This document shows, one piece after another, positions 33,787-45,991 of a stretch of 64,000 nucleotides of DNA (positions are counted from its first letter, which is position 1; each line of letters begins with the position of its first letter). The stretch spans positions 443,101,292 to 443,165,291 of the forward strand of contig CM022297.1 in NCBI GenBank assembly GCA_011799875.1. Direction: 5' to 3'. This DNA is from Thinopyrum elongatum (Eukaryota; Streptophyta; Magnoliopsida; Poales; Poaceae). Below the pieces are notes generated by a model. It searched no databases. It had not been told where the DNA came from and saw only the letters and a program-made list of their open reading frames with translations. The translations under genes and the position numbers were made by a program.

Positions 33787-35344
33787 TGCTACTTGTGAGT
33801 TGCGTTGGGATTTCCTCGAAGAGGAGAGGATAATACAGTACAATAGAGATAAGTATTTCCTTTAGTTATGAAATCAAGGTTATCAATCCAGTAGGAGAAC
33901 CAAGCAACACTATGTAAATAGCTTTTGCACACAAACAACAAATACTTGCAACCCAACGCGTAGAGGGGTTGTCAATCCCACAACGGTTATGAGCAAGATT
34001 AAATTGTATAATTTTTGATAGATCTGACAAAAATACAAAATACAATAAATAAAAGAAATTTGCATCAAGGTATTTTTAGTTTTAATATATGATAAAAGAT
34101 AGACCCGGTGGCCATAGTTTTCACTAGAGGCTTCTCTCGAGAAAATAGCATACGGTGGGTAAACAAATTACTGTTGGGCAATTGATAGAAAAGCAAATAA
34201 TTATGACAATATCCAAGGCAATGACCATACATAGGCATCCCGTCCAAAATTAGTAGACCGACTCCTGCCTACTTCTACTACTATTACTCCACACATCGAC
34301 CGCTATCCAGCATGCATCTAGTGTATTAAGTTCATGGAAAAATGGAGTAATGCTTTAAGCAAGATGACAATGATGTAGACAAGATAAACTCAGGTATGAA
34401 TAAACCCCATCTTGTTACCCTTAATAGCAACAATACATATGTGTCATGTCTCTTTCTATCACTGGGATTGAGCACCGCAAGATCAAACCCATTACAAAGC
34501 ACCTCATCCCATGGCAAGATAAATCAATCTAGTTGGCCAAACCAAACCAATAAATCGGAGAAGAAATATGAAGCTTTATTAATCATGCATAAAAGAGTTC
34601 AGAGAAAACCCAAATAATATTCATGGATAGATCTGATCAAAAACTCACAATTCATCGGATCCCAACAAACACACCGCAAAAAGTCATTACGTCAAATAGA
34701 TCTCCAAGAACAACAAGGAGAACATTGTATTGAGAATCAAAAAGAGAGAAGAAGCCATCTAGCTACTAACTATGGACCCATAGGTCCGTGGTAAACTACT
34801 CACGGATCATCGGAGGGGCAGCAAGGATGATGAAGAACCCCTCCGTGATAGTTTCCCCCTCCGGTGGAGTACCGGAGAAGGCCTCCAGATGGGATATCTC
34901 GAGAACAGAGGCTTGCGGCAGCGGAAAAAGTATTTTGTGGGCTCCTCATAGGTTTCCTAATTTTAGAGTATTTATAGAGGCGGAGTTAGGTCAAACGGAG
35001 GTCTGTGGGCCCCACTATGTACCAGGGTGCGCCACAAGCCCCTGGCGCGCCCTGGTGCCTAGTGGGCCTCTCCTTTGTCTTCTCGTTCCTTCCCGAAGCT
35101 TCCAGGGTCTCTTATTGCCAGAAAAAAATCTCTGAAAAGTGTCATGGCATTTGGACTTTCTTTGGTACTAATATTCTGCAAAGTCAAAAACAAGTGAAAA
35201 TAGCAACTGGCACTGGGCACTAAGTTAGTAGGTTAGTCCCAAAAAATGATATAAAGTTGCTTGTAAATGTATATAAAACATCCAAGATTGATACTATAAT
35301 AGCATGGAACAATCAGAAATTATAGATACGTTGGAGACGTATCA
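33787..35344 (-). repeat. Element C 3' LTR
   Basis: It starts on the minus strand at 35344 (TGATACGTCTCCAACG) and ends at 33787. It has a GC inverted repeat at 35021-35057 followed, on the minus strand, by a CTATAAATA promoter box (34969-34977). It differs from the 5' copy by scattered substitutions and small gaps, so the copies have diverged since insertion. Confidence 0.92.
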
Positions 35345-37977
35345 AGCATCCCCAAGCTTAATTCATGCTCGTCCTCGAGTAGATAATGAAAAAAACAGAT
35401 TTTTTGATGTGGAATGCTACCTATCATATTCATCATATATTCTTTTCTTTGTAGCATGGACTTTTGGACTTGAATGATTCAAAGCAATAGTTTATAATTT
35501 GACATGAAAACATTAATACTCAAGCATATCAACAAGCAACCATGTCTTTCAAAATATCAACTCTAAAGAAAGCTATCGCTAGCCCATTATGCTCAATCAA
35601 TGATCCATTCATGAAACACACTCAAATATTAGCTACATCCAATGCATAATTATGACAATAGTGTTCCCTAGTTGGTGCTTTATAAGAGAAGATGGAGACT
35701 CAAAATAAAAAGAAAAATTGCATAAAAGTAAATAGATAGGCCCTTCGCAGAGGGAAGTGGAGATTTGTAGAGGTGCCAGAGCTCATAGCTTAAATTGATA
35801 GATAAAATTATTTTGAGATGCATGCTTTTGCTGTCAACGAAAACGACCGAGAATTCTCAATATCTTCCATGCTAGATAAATCATAGGTGGTTCCCGAACA
35901 GAAAATAAAGTTATTTCATTTCCACCTTCTTACACAATCCATGGCTAGCCGTATCCATGGGTGCCTTCCATACCAACACTTTCCAAGGAATTTATTATTA
36001 ACAACATATTAAAAAAATCATTTCGGGACTGGGCATCCCTATTACCTACCACACTCTCATGCAATGACAAGTGAATAAGCACTCATCGTGAGAATAAAAT
36101 ACCTAGCATGGAAAATATTGGCCACCCCCTGCCGCTTCATGAGCAGTACGGGCACACAAAACGGAAATTCATTTTGAAAATTAGAGTTGGCACATACAAA
36201 TTTACTTGGAACAGCATGGAAATGCCGCATATAGGTAGGCATGGTGTACTCATTTGGCACAACTTTGATTTAAGGAGTTGGCTGCACAAGCAACATTCTC
36301 GCTTAGTACAAATGAAGGCTAGCATATAGATTGAGAAGCGACCGACCAAAAAACAAAAACGGTCATAAACACGCATTAAACATAACTAACACTGAATAAT
36401 GCACCACAAGTAGGATATAACTTCGTTGCATAATTATTAACTTTCATGCTTGCATAGGGAATCACAAACCTTAACACCAACATTCTTACTAAAGCATAAT
36501 TACTCACCAACATGACTCACATATCACTATCTTCATATCGCAAAACTATTCCAAGGAATCAAGTTTATAATATCCAGTGATCTTCATGAAAGTTTTTATT
36601 ATAGCCCTCTTGAATATTCATCACTTTGGGACCAAATTCATATCTCGTGCAAATTACTATTACTATTATCAACTCTCAAAATGATTTAAGTGAAGCACGA
36701 GAGCATAAATATTTCTTCAAAATTTATCATATCATCTCTCAAAATAATATAAGTCAAGCATGAGAGTGCATTTCTTTAAAATTTACTAACTCTCAAAATG
36801 ATATAAGTGAAGCATGAGAGCATGTTTCTTCAATATATAATCACCATCGTGCTCAAAAATAGTTAAGTGAAGCACTAGAGCAATTGCCTAGCTCAAAAAA
36901 TTTAAGTGAAGCACATAAAGCAATTCAAACAAATCATGATAACATATGGTTCTCTCAAATAGGTGTGTCCAGCAAGGATGGTTGTGACAAACTAAAAAGC
37001 CAAACAAGCAAAGACTCATATAATACAAGACGCTCTAAGCAAAACTCATGATATGTGATGAATAAAAATATAGCTCCAAATAAAATTACCGATGGTCGTT
37101 AGAAGAAAGAAGGGATGCCTTCCGGGCCATCCCCAAGCTTAGTTGCTTGTGAGTCCTTGAATATTACCTCGGGGTGCCTCGGGCATCCCCAAGCTTAGGC
37201 TCTTGCCACTCCTTATTCCTTCATCCATTGTGATCTCACCCAAAACTTGAAAATTTCAATCACACAAAACTTAACAAAACCTTCGTGAGATCCGTTAGTA
37301 TAATAAAGCAAATCACCACTTTAAGTAATGTTGCAAACCCATTCATATTTTGTTATTGCATTATACCTACTATATTCTAACTTTACCATGGCTTATACCC
37401 CCCCCCCCCCCCCGGATTCATCAAAATAAGCACACAATGCAACGAAAACGGAATCTGTCAAAAACAGAACAGTCTGTAGCAATCTGAACAATGACCATAT
37501 GTCTGTAACTCTAAAAATTATGAAAAATTAGGGCGACATGAGAAATTTTTATATAAATTATGTGTAAACAATTCAGAGAAAAAATACATTTTTGTGAATT
37601 TACAAAATTCCATAACTGGGAGCAAAAGTTTATGTTTTTTACAGAATCAAGTCAACTATCACCCAAACCATCCTAAAGGCTTTACTTGGCACAAACACTA
37701 ATTAAAACATGAAAAGCACAATCATAGCAGTAGCATAATTGTGTGTTTATTAAAAAAAAAAAATAAACAAAAATTTGAAGGATAACTATTGGGTTGCCTC
37801 CCAACAAGCGATATTGTTGTATGCCCCTAGCTAGGCATAATGTATAGTTTCAAGTATTGTCATCTTTGTTTTTAGTTACATAGGTGGCCCTCATGATTGA
37901 CTCATATGGTGGCTTAATTCTAGTTCTAAGTAGTTTTCCATACCCTTCTTTAGTGGAAACTGAAATTTAATATTCCC
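35345..37977 (-). other. Element C non-coding 3' internal region
   Basis: No coding sequence was seen. The true polypurine tract AAGCTTGGGGATGC (minus) is at 35345-35359, with further near copies at about 37129 and 37184. The first 100 bp and the tract-bearing block resemble element B. A 16-base C run lies at 37398-37413 and an A run near 37750. AGTGAAGCA phrases recur between 36680 and 36910. Confidence 0.7.
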
Positions 37978-38540
37978 TTATTTCATGTCAATGACGGCAC
38001 CTATAGTTCGTAGGAACGGTCTACCAAGTATTATGGGGCAAGACGGATTGCAATCAATATCAAGTACAATAAAATCAACGGGCACATAGTTACTATTTGC
38101 AATAATAAGAACATCATTAATTCTACCCAAGGGCTTTTTAATAGTAGAATCCGCCAAGTGCAAATTAAGAGAGCATTCATCCATATTGGTAAAACCTAGC
38201 ACATCACGAAGAGATTTCGGAATTGTGGAAACACTAGCACACAAATCACATAAAGCATTGCACTCATAATTTTTAATCTTGACTTTAATTGTGGGTTCAC
38301 ATTCATCATATAATTTTCTCGGAATTTAAATCTCTAATCCTAGCTTTTCTTCTAAGGCTTTCATCATAGCTTCTACAATATGTTTAGCAAAAGCCTTATT
38401 TTGTTCATATGTGTTGGGTCAATTTAACATGGATTGTAACAAAGAAATATATTCAATCAAAGAGCAACTATCATAATTAAAGTCTTTGTAATCCAAGAGA
38501 GTGGGCTCATCACTAGTTAAAGTTTTTACCTCTTCAAACC
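37978..38540 (-). pseudogene. Element C aspartic protease region, broken
   Basis: After a shift in a T run near 38558 the gag frame is followed by a protease-like region with in-frame stops (about 38420 and 38327). The active-site stretch reads CDLCASVSTIPKSL where elements D and D2 have CDLGASVSAIPFTL: the Asp is kept, but the Gly after DL is replaced by Cys. The later IILGRPFLRTIGAVIDMK matches the closing strand of retropepsins. The enzyme is unlikely to work. Confidence 0.75.
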
Positions 38541-38545
38541 CACTT

Positions 38546-39934
38546 TTAGTAAAAAAAATCATCATGTTTTTCACCCTCCGAATTATGAGGAGGCCTTATA
38601 GATAAAGTTGACTCTTCTTCAGTCCCCTTATCATCAATTCTAACATTACTAAACAAAGAATCAATAGAAGAAACACCAATCATTTTAATATCCTCATCAT
38701 TACTCTGAAAGAAATCGGGAGGAATCGCTTTTTCTAAAAATTCTCTTTTAGCTCTTAGCATAGCGGTTCTCTTCTTACTCTCATCCATGGAGACATATAA
38801 AGCTTTAATTGATTCATTAATATCAATCTTAGGTTGTAAAATTCTAGTCTTGAGATTTTCTACATCATGAGTAATTCTATCAATGCTCCGAGACATATCA
38901 TCAATTTTACTCAATTTTTCTTCTATCGTGGTGTTGAAAACTTTTTGAGCATTAATAAATTCTTTGATATTATTCTCAATATCACAGGGCATCCTATTAT
39001 TATTATAAGAATTAGCATAGGAATTTCCATAACAATTAGAGGAACTTCCAGGGAACGGCCTAGGATTAAAATTACCTCTATAAGCATTATTATAAAAGTT
39101 GTTTCATGAGACAAAATCTACATCTATGTGATCATTATTTTTCTCAATCAAGGCAGACAAAGGCACATCATTAGAATCAATAGGAGCACTTTTACTAGCA
39201 ACCAATTTCACAAGTGCATCAACTTTATCACTCAAGGTATTAATCTCTTCAACAGAATTAACCTTTTTACTAGTAGGTGTCCTTTCAGTATGCCATTGTG
39301 AATAATTTTCCATGTTATTATCGAGTAATTTAGTGGCTTCACCCAAAGTAATCTCCATAAAAGTACCACCCGTGACGGAATCTAAAATATTTCTAGAGAC
39401 GAAATTCAATCCCGCATAAAAAATTTGTATGATCATCCACAAATTTAAACCATGAGTAGGGCAATTTCTTAGCATTAATTTCATCCTTTCCCAAGATTGC
39501 GCAAAATGTTCATGCTCAAGTTGCTTGAAATTCATAATTTGATTTCCAAGGGAAATAATTTTTGCGGGAGGAAAATACTTAGTAATAAAAGCATTTTTAC
39601 ACTTATTCCAAGAATCAATGTTATTTCGTGGTCAAGATGAAAACCAATTTTTTGCACGATCCCGCAAAGAGAGTGGGAATAATTTTAATTTCACAATATC
39701 ATTGTCCACATCTTTTTTCTTTTGCATATCATACAATTCTACGAAAGTGTTTAGATGGGACGCAGCATCCTCATTAGGAGTGCCGAAAAATTGTTCTTTC
39801 AAAACAAGATTCAATAAAGCGGCATTAATATCATAAGACTCCACACTAATGGCAGGAGGAGCAATCAGAGTACTAATAAAATCATTATTATTAGTATTAG
39901 AGAAATCACATAATTTGGTATTTTCTTGAGACAT
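38546..39934 (-). pseudogene. gag: Element C gag with two in-frame stops
   Basis: From the ATG at 39934 (MSQENTKLCDF) a single frame runs to 38546, interrupted only by TGA at 39632-39634 and TGA at 39104-39106. Gag motifs include DAASHLNTFVELYDM, LKLFPLSLRDRAKNWF and FKQLEHEHFAQSWERMK; a Asn/Tyr-rich linker (NNFYNNAYRG) and a helical C-terminal part follow. Gag would form the virus-like particle. This start is supported by its position about 190 bp after the primer site. Confidence 0.85.
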
Positions 39935-40125
39935 TGTGACTACGCAAACAAAATAACAAGCAAGCAAAGAAGCAAACAAGAAAAAGGCAAATGGAAAATA
40001 TTTTTGTATTTTTGTAAAAACTTTTTAGAAGTGGGGGAGATGAAAATGAGAGGCAAATGGCAAATAATGTAAATGCAAGGAGATGAAAGTTTATGTGTGG
40101 GTACTTGATAGATGTTGATGATGTC

Positions 40126-40143
40126 TCCCCGGCAACGGCGCTA
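40126..40143 (-). promoter_or_regulatory. Element C primer-binding site (tRNA-Asp type)
   Basis: The plus strand reads TCCCCGGCAACGGCGCTA, one mismatch from the recalled tRNA-Asp 3' end. It lies 11 bp from the 5' LTR end at 40155. Confidence 0.9.
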
Positions 40144-40154
40144 GAAATTCTTCC

Positions 40155-41685
40155 TGTCACTTGTGAGATGTGTTGGGATTTCCTCGAAGAGGAGATGATG
40201 ATGCAGTACAGTAGAGATAATTATTTCCCTCAGTTATGAAACTAAGGTTATCAATCCAGTAGGAGAAACAAGCAACACTATGTAAACAACACCTCACACA
40301 AAAAACAAATACTTGCAACCCAACGCGTAGAGGGGTTGTCAATCCCTCAACGGTTATGAGCAAGATTAAATTGTATAGTTTTTGATAGATAGACCTGACA
40401 AAAATACAAAATAAAATAAATTTGTAGCAAGGTATTTTTAGTTTTAATATATGATAAAAGATAGACCCGGGGGCCATAGTTATCACTAGAGGCTTTTCTC
40501 GAGAAAATAGCATACGGTGGGTAAACAAATTACTGTTGGGCAATTGATAGAAAAGAAAATAATTATGACAATATCCAAGGCAATGATCATACATAGGCAT
40601 CACGTCCAAGATTAGTAGACCGACTCATGCCTGCATCTACTACTATTGCTCCACACATCGACCGCTATCAAGCATGCATCTAGTGTATTAAGTTCATGGA
40701 AAAACGAAGTAATGCTTTAAGCAAGATAACATGATGTAGATAAGATAAACTCACGTATGAATAAACCCCATCTTGTTACCCTTAATAGCAATGATACATA
40801 CGTGGCATGTCCCTTTCTGTCATTGGGATTAAGCACCACAAGATCGAACCCATTACAAATCACCTATTCCCATGGCAAGATAAATCAATCTAGTTGGCCA
40901 AACCAAACCAAAAAATCGGAGAAGAAATACGAAGCTGTATTAATCATGCATAAAAGAGTTCAGAGAAACCCCAAATAATATTCATCGATAGATCTGATCA
41001 TAAACTCATAATTCATCGGATCCCAACAAACACACCGCAAAAAGTCATTACATCAAATAGATCTCCAAGAACAACAAGGAGAACATTGTATTGAGAATCA
41101 GAAAGAGAGAAGAAGCCATCTAGCTACTAACTATGGACCCATAGGTCTATGGTAAACTACTCACGCATTAGAGGGGCCACAAGGATGATGAAGAACCCCT
41201 TCGTGATCGTTTCCCCCTCCGGCGGAGTACCAGAGTAGGCCTCCAGATGGGATCTCTCGAGAACAGAGGCTTGCGGTGGCAAAAAAAGTATTTCATGGAC
41301 TCCTCATAGGTTTCCTGATTTTAGAGTATTTATAGAGGCGGAGTTAGGTCAAACGGAGGTCTGTGGGCCCCACTCTGTACCAGGGCGCGCCCTGGTGCCT
41401 AGTGGGCCACTCCTTCGTCTTCTCATTCCTTCTCAAAGCTTCCAGGGTCTCTTATTGCCAGAAAAAAATCTCCAAAAAATTTCATGGCATTTGGACTTCG
41501 TTTGGTACTGATATTCTGCAAAGTCAAAAACAAGCAAAAAACAACAACTGGCACTGGGCACTAAGTTAGTAGGTTAGTCCCAAAAAATGATATAAAGTTG
41601 CATGTAAATGTATATAAAACATCCAAGATTGATACTATAATAGCATGGAACAATAAAAAATTATAGATACATTGGAGACGTATCA
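40155..41685 (-). repeat. Element C 5' LTR
   Basis: A 1531-bp LTR with the perfect 18-base palindrome ACCAGGGCGCGCCCTGGT at 41379-41396 and a CTATAAATA box on the minus strand (41327-41335). This should be the active promoter copy of the element. Termini are TGATACGT and GTGACA on the minus strand. Confidence 0.92.
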
Positions 41686-44600
41686 GTTGATAATATAGAT
41701 GGGCATGTTATTTATTTTTGTGGTGAAGCCGCTAGAATTTCCAAACCCGATACTAAAGATAAGAATAAGCCTGTTGTTGACATGCCTATTGTCTCACTTA
41801 AAATAGGAGATCATTGTTATCATGGTTTATGTGATTTGGGTGCTAGTGTGAGTGCTATCCCGTTTACCCTATATCAAGAAATGATGAATGATATTGCACC
41901 TGCTGAGATAGAAGATATTGATGTTACTATTAAGCTCGTGAATAGATATATTATTGCACCGCTTGGGATTGTTAGAGATGTTGAAGTCTTGTGCGGAAAA
42001 ATAAAATACCCTACTGATTTTCTAGTTCTTGGTTCTCCACAAGATGGTTTTTGTCCCATTATATTTGGTAGACCTTTCTTGAACACTGATAATGCTAAGA
42101 TTGATTGCAATAGAGAAACTGTCAGTGTTAACTTTGGTGATATATCTCATGAGTTTAATTTCTTCAACTTTCGTAGACAACCTCGTGTTAAAGAATTGCC
42201 TAGTAAAGATGAAATCATTGGTCTTGATTATATTGCCGTACCTCCTACTGATCCATTAGAACAATATTTGTTAGACCATGAAAATGATATGCACATGAAT
42301 GAAAGATATGAAATAGATAAGATGTTCTTTGATCAACCACCCATTTTTAAACACAATTTGCCAGATGAAACTCTTGGAGGGCCTCCTCCACCAAAGGGTG
42401 ATCCTGTGTTTGAATTAAAATAATTGCCTGATACTTGAAAATATGATTATCTTGATGAAAAGAAGATATATCCTTTTATTATTAGTGCTAACCTTTCAGA
42501 GCATGAAGAAAAGAGATTACTTAAAACTTTAAGGAAGCACCATGCCGCTATTGGATATACTCTTGATGATCTTAAGGGCATTGTTCCCACTCTCTATCAG
42601 CACAAGATTAATATGGAGCCTGATGCTAAACCAGTTGTCGATCACCAAAGACGATTGAATCCTAAGATGAAGGAGGTGGTAAGAACTGAAATATTAAAGC
42701 TTCTAGAAGTAGGTATAATTTATCCCATAGCTAATAGTAGATGGGTAAGTCATGTTCATTGTGTCCCTAAGAAAGGAGGCATTACTGTTGTTCTTAATGA
42801 TAAAAATGAGCTCATTCCACAAAGAATTGTAACTGGTTATAGGATGGTAATTGATTTCAGAAAATTCAACAAAGCTACTAGAAAAGATCATTACCCCTTG
42901 CCTTTTATTGATCAAATGTTAGAAAGATTATCTAAACACACACACTTTTGCTTTCTTGATGGATATTCTGGTTTCTCTCAAATACATGTATCACAATCCG
43001 ACCAAGAGAAAACAACCTTTACTTGTCCTTTTGGAACTTATGCTTATAGGCGTATGCCTTTTGGTTTATGCAATGCACCTGCTACCTTTCAAAGATTCAT
43101 GACTGCTATATTCTCTGATTTTGTGAAAAGATTGTTGAGGTTTTCATGGATGATTTTTCTGTTTATGGAACTTCTATTGATGATTGCTTCAGCAACCTTG
43201 ATCGAGTTTTGTAGAGATGTGAACAAACTAATCTTGTCTTGAATTGGGAGAAGTGCCACTTTTATGGTGAATGAAAGTATTGTCTTGGGGCATAAAATTT
43301 CTTAACGAGGTATTGAGGTAGATAAAGCTAAAGTTGATGCATTTGAGAAAATGCCATGTCCAAAAGATATTAGGTATTAGAAGTTTCCTTGGTCATTCTG
43401 GTTTCTATAGGAGGTTTATCAAAGACTTTTCTAAAATTTCTAGGCCTCTTACTAATATCTTGCAAAAAGATGTCCCATTTGTTTTTTATGATGATTGTGT
43501 AGAAGCCTTTGAAACACTTAAGAAAGCCTTGACCTCTGCACCTATTGTTCAACCACCTGATTGGAACTTGCCTTTTGAAATTATGTGTGATGCTAGTGAT
43601 TATGTTGTTGGTGATGTTTTGGGACAAAGAGTTGATAAGAAATTAAATGTTATCCGTTATGCTAGTAAAACCCTAGACAGTGCTTAAAGAAATTATGCTA
43701 CTACTGAGAAAGAAATTCTAGCTGTTGTGTTTGCATGTGATAAATTCAAATCTTACATAGTTGATTCTAAAGTAATTGTTCACACTGATCATGCTGCTAT
43801 TAAATATCTCATGGAAAAGAAAGATGCTAAACCTAGACTTATTAGGTGGGTTCTATTGCTACAAGAATTTGACTTGCATATTACTGATAGGAAGGGAGCT
43901 GAGAATCCCGTAGCTGATAACTTGTCTAGGTTAGACAATATTCTTGATGACCCACTACCTATTGATGATAGTTTTCCTGATGAGCAATTAGCTACCATAA
44001 ATGCTTCTCATAATACTCCTTGGTATGCAGACTATGCTAATTACATCGTTGCTAAATCTATACCACCTAGTTTTACATACCAACAAAAGAAAAAATTCTT
44101 CTTTGATTTAAGACATTACTTTTGGGATGACCCGCATCATTATAAAGGAGTAGATGGTATTATTAGATGTTGTATACCTAAGCATGAACAGGAAAAAATC
44201 CTACGGTAGTGTCTTTCCCAGGCTTATGGAGGACACCATGCAGGAGACAGAATTGCACACAAGGTATTACAATTTGGTTTTTATTGGCCTACTCTCTTCA
44301 AGGATGCTCATAAGTTTGTCTTATCTTGTGATGAATGCCAAAGAATTGGTAATATTGGTAGATGTCAGGAAATGCCTATGAATTATTCACTTGTTATTGA
44401 ACCACTTGATGTTTAGGGATTTGATTATATGGGACCTTTTCTATTAAAATGCTTAAAGAAGTTATTTTCTCTAGGTTTGGAGTCCCCAAATATTTAATGC
44501 CTGATGGTGGTTCACACTTTATTCATGGTGATTTCCGTAAATTGCTTCCTAAATATGATGTCAACCATAGAATTGCATCCCCCTATCACCCTCAATCTAG

Positions 44601-45248
44601 TGGTCAAGTTGATTTGAGCAATAGGGAAATAAAATTAATTTTGCAAAAGACCGTCAGTAGATCTAGAAAGAATTGGTCTAAGAAACTTGATGATGCACTA
44701 TAGGCTTATAGAACTGCTTATAAAAACCCTATGGGTATGTCTCCTTATAAAATAGTTTATGGAAAAGCATGTCATTTACCTCTTGAGTTAGAACATAAAG
44801 CATATTGGGTAATCAAAGAACTTAACTATGATTTAAACTTGCCGGTGAAAAGAGGTTATTTGATATTAGCTCTCTAGATGAATGGAGAACCCAAGCTTAT
44901 GAAAATGCCAAATTATTTAAAGAAAAAGTTAAAAGATGGCATGATAAGAGAATTCAAAAGAGGGAATTCAAAGTGGGTGAGTTTGCTCTATTGTACAACT
45001 CTAATTTTAGATTTTTTGCAGGAAAACTTCTCTCTAAATGGGAAGGATCGTATATCATCGAGGAGGTTTATCGTTCTGGGGCCATTAAGATCAATAACGC
45101 CGAAGGCACTAATTCGAAGGTGGTCAATGGGCAAAGAATTAAGAATTATATCTCAGGTACACCTATTAATGTTGAAACTAACATTATTCAAACTATGACA
45201 CCAGAGGAATACATAAAAGAGACCTTCCAGAACACTCCAGAACCCTGA
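41686..45248 (+). pseudogene. pol: Element D pol: protease, RT, RNase H, integrase, broken
   Basis: The protease part has CDLGASVSAIPFTL and IIFGRPFLNT (frame open 41782-42420). In the same frame, after two stops near 42421 and 42436, RT follows ([35 protein letters not shown]). A one-base loss near 43120 shifts the frame just before the FMDD box. RNase H ([14 protein letters not shown]) and an integrase remnant ([20 protein letters not shown], where D2 has MTDGGSHF) are spread over several frames. About 100 bp around 44440 between the integrase zinc finger and core are deleted. The C-terminal module is 44973-45248. Confidence 0.88.
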
Positions 45249-45380
45249 AAAGGAAGAGGTATGTGATACGGGAAGTAAACCCTCCAAAAATTCCATAAAA
45301 ATATTTTCTGTCAGTTTTGGAATATTAGAAAAATACAAAAATAAGAAACACTGGAGGGGGCCACCCAGGTGTCCATGAGG

Positions 45381-45482
45381 CACCAGGGTGCGCCCTGGTG
45401 GCTTGTGGGCCCCTCGTGAGCCTTCCCGACTCCATTTTCTTCTGGAATACTTGTTTTGCAAGATAAAAATTCTTTATATATA
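45381..45482 (+). promoter_or_regulatory. Promoter-like module upstream of the element D post-pol ORF
   Basis: The near-palindrome CACCAGGGTGCGCCCTGGTG (45381-45400) is followed by TTTATATATA (45473-45482), and the ORF starts at 45566. Spacing from TATA box to ATG is about 90 bp, as in element A. The palindrome is the same as in the D 5' LTR, where it also precedes a TATA box. Confidence 0.5.
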
Positions 45483-45565
45483 CTTCCGAACGTTTTGACC
45501 ACCATATCACAGAAATATCCTTCGCTCTTTGTTTCGTGATGTTTTTCTGACAGATCTAGACCATC

Positions 45566-45991
45566 ATGGCTCCCCAAAGGCTCTGTACCAAGCACCGAAT
45601 TGTGCAACCATCACCGGGAAAATGCCCCTACAACAAGGTCTACTATGATTGGTCATCGGGAGGGGAGGACAATAGCAAGGAGGAGAAGATCGAAGAAGTT
45701 GCAGGGAACCAAACCCAAGAAGGAGGGCAGGCCATGCCCATGGAGGAAACTGCAGCGGAGGGAGATATCCTTCAACCCTTATATGATCATCTCTCCCCAT
45801 CTGAAATCGAAGCCCTAAGGGTCTTTGAAACAGTTTGTGTTCAGAATACATACCTCACTCGTGAAGTTACTTTGTTGGAAAAACAAAACATCGCCCTAAG
45901 GAGCATCAACCGTAAATTGGAGTATTTTCTAAGGCTGAAGGACAAGCTCACCACTTCATCACCACCATCATCACCAAAGAACGAAACTTGA
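45566..45991 (+). CDS. Post-pol small ORF of element D (unknown function)
   Basis: An intact ORF of 141 codons begins MAPQRLCTKHRIVQ. The first half is basic then acidic. The second half aligns with the element A protein: DILQPLYDHLSPSEIEA, ETVCVQNTYLTREVTL, ALRSINRKLEYFLRLKDKL, then a Ser/Pro tail ending SSPKNET. The leucine-spaced helix suggests a coiled coil. It lies about 300 bp after pol, in the env-like position, but has no membrane signal. It remains open although D's pol has many lesions. The function is unknown. Confidence 0.7.
   Translation: MAPQRLCTKHRIVQPSPGKCPYNKVYYDWSSGGEDNSKEEKIEEVAGNQTQEGGQAMPMEETAAEGDILQPLYDHLSPSEIEALRVFETVCVQNTYLTREVTLLEKQNIALRSINRKLEYFLRLKDKLTTSSPPSSPKNET

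Larger units (their letters stand above)
33787..41685 (-). mobile_element. Element C: complete Athila-type element with gag and protease only
   Basis: Both LTRs are complete (33787-35344 and 40155-41685) and the whole is flanked by GTTGA at 33782-33786 and 41686-41690. The host frame of element D resumes across it. Going along the minus strand: 5' LTR, tRNA-Asp-type primer site, gag, protease-like region, a 2.6-kb non-coding region, polypurine tract, 3' LTR. There is no RT, RNase H or integrase, so it is non-autonomous. It is the youngest dated event in this part of the nest, because it is intact at its ends. Confidence 0.93.

Noticed and set aside
37398..37413. 16-base C run as a functional element
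   Set aside because: It is a single homopolymer in a non-coding part of element C, absent from B; it may be slippage or an assembly artefact.
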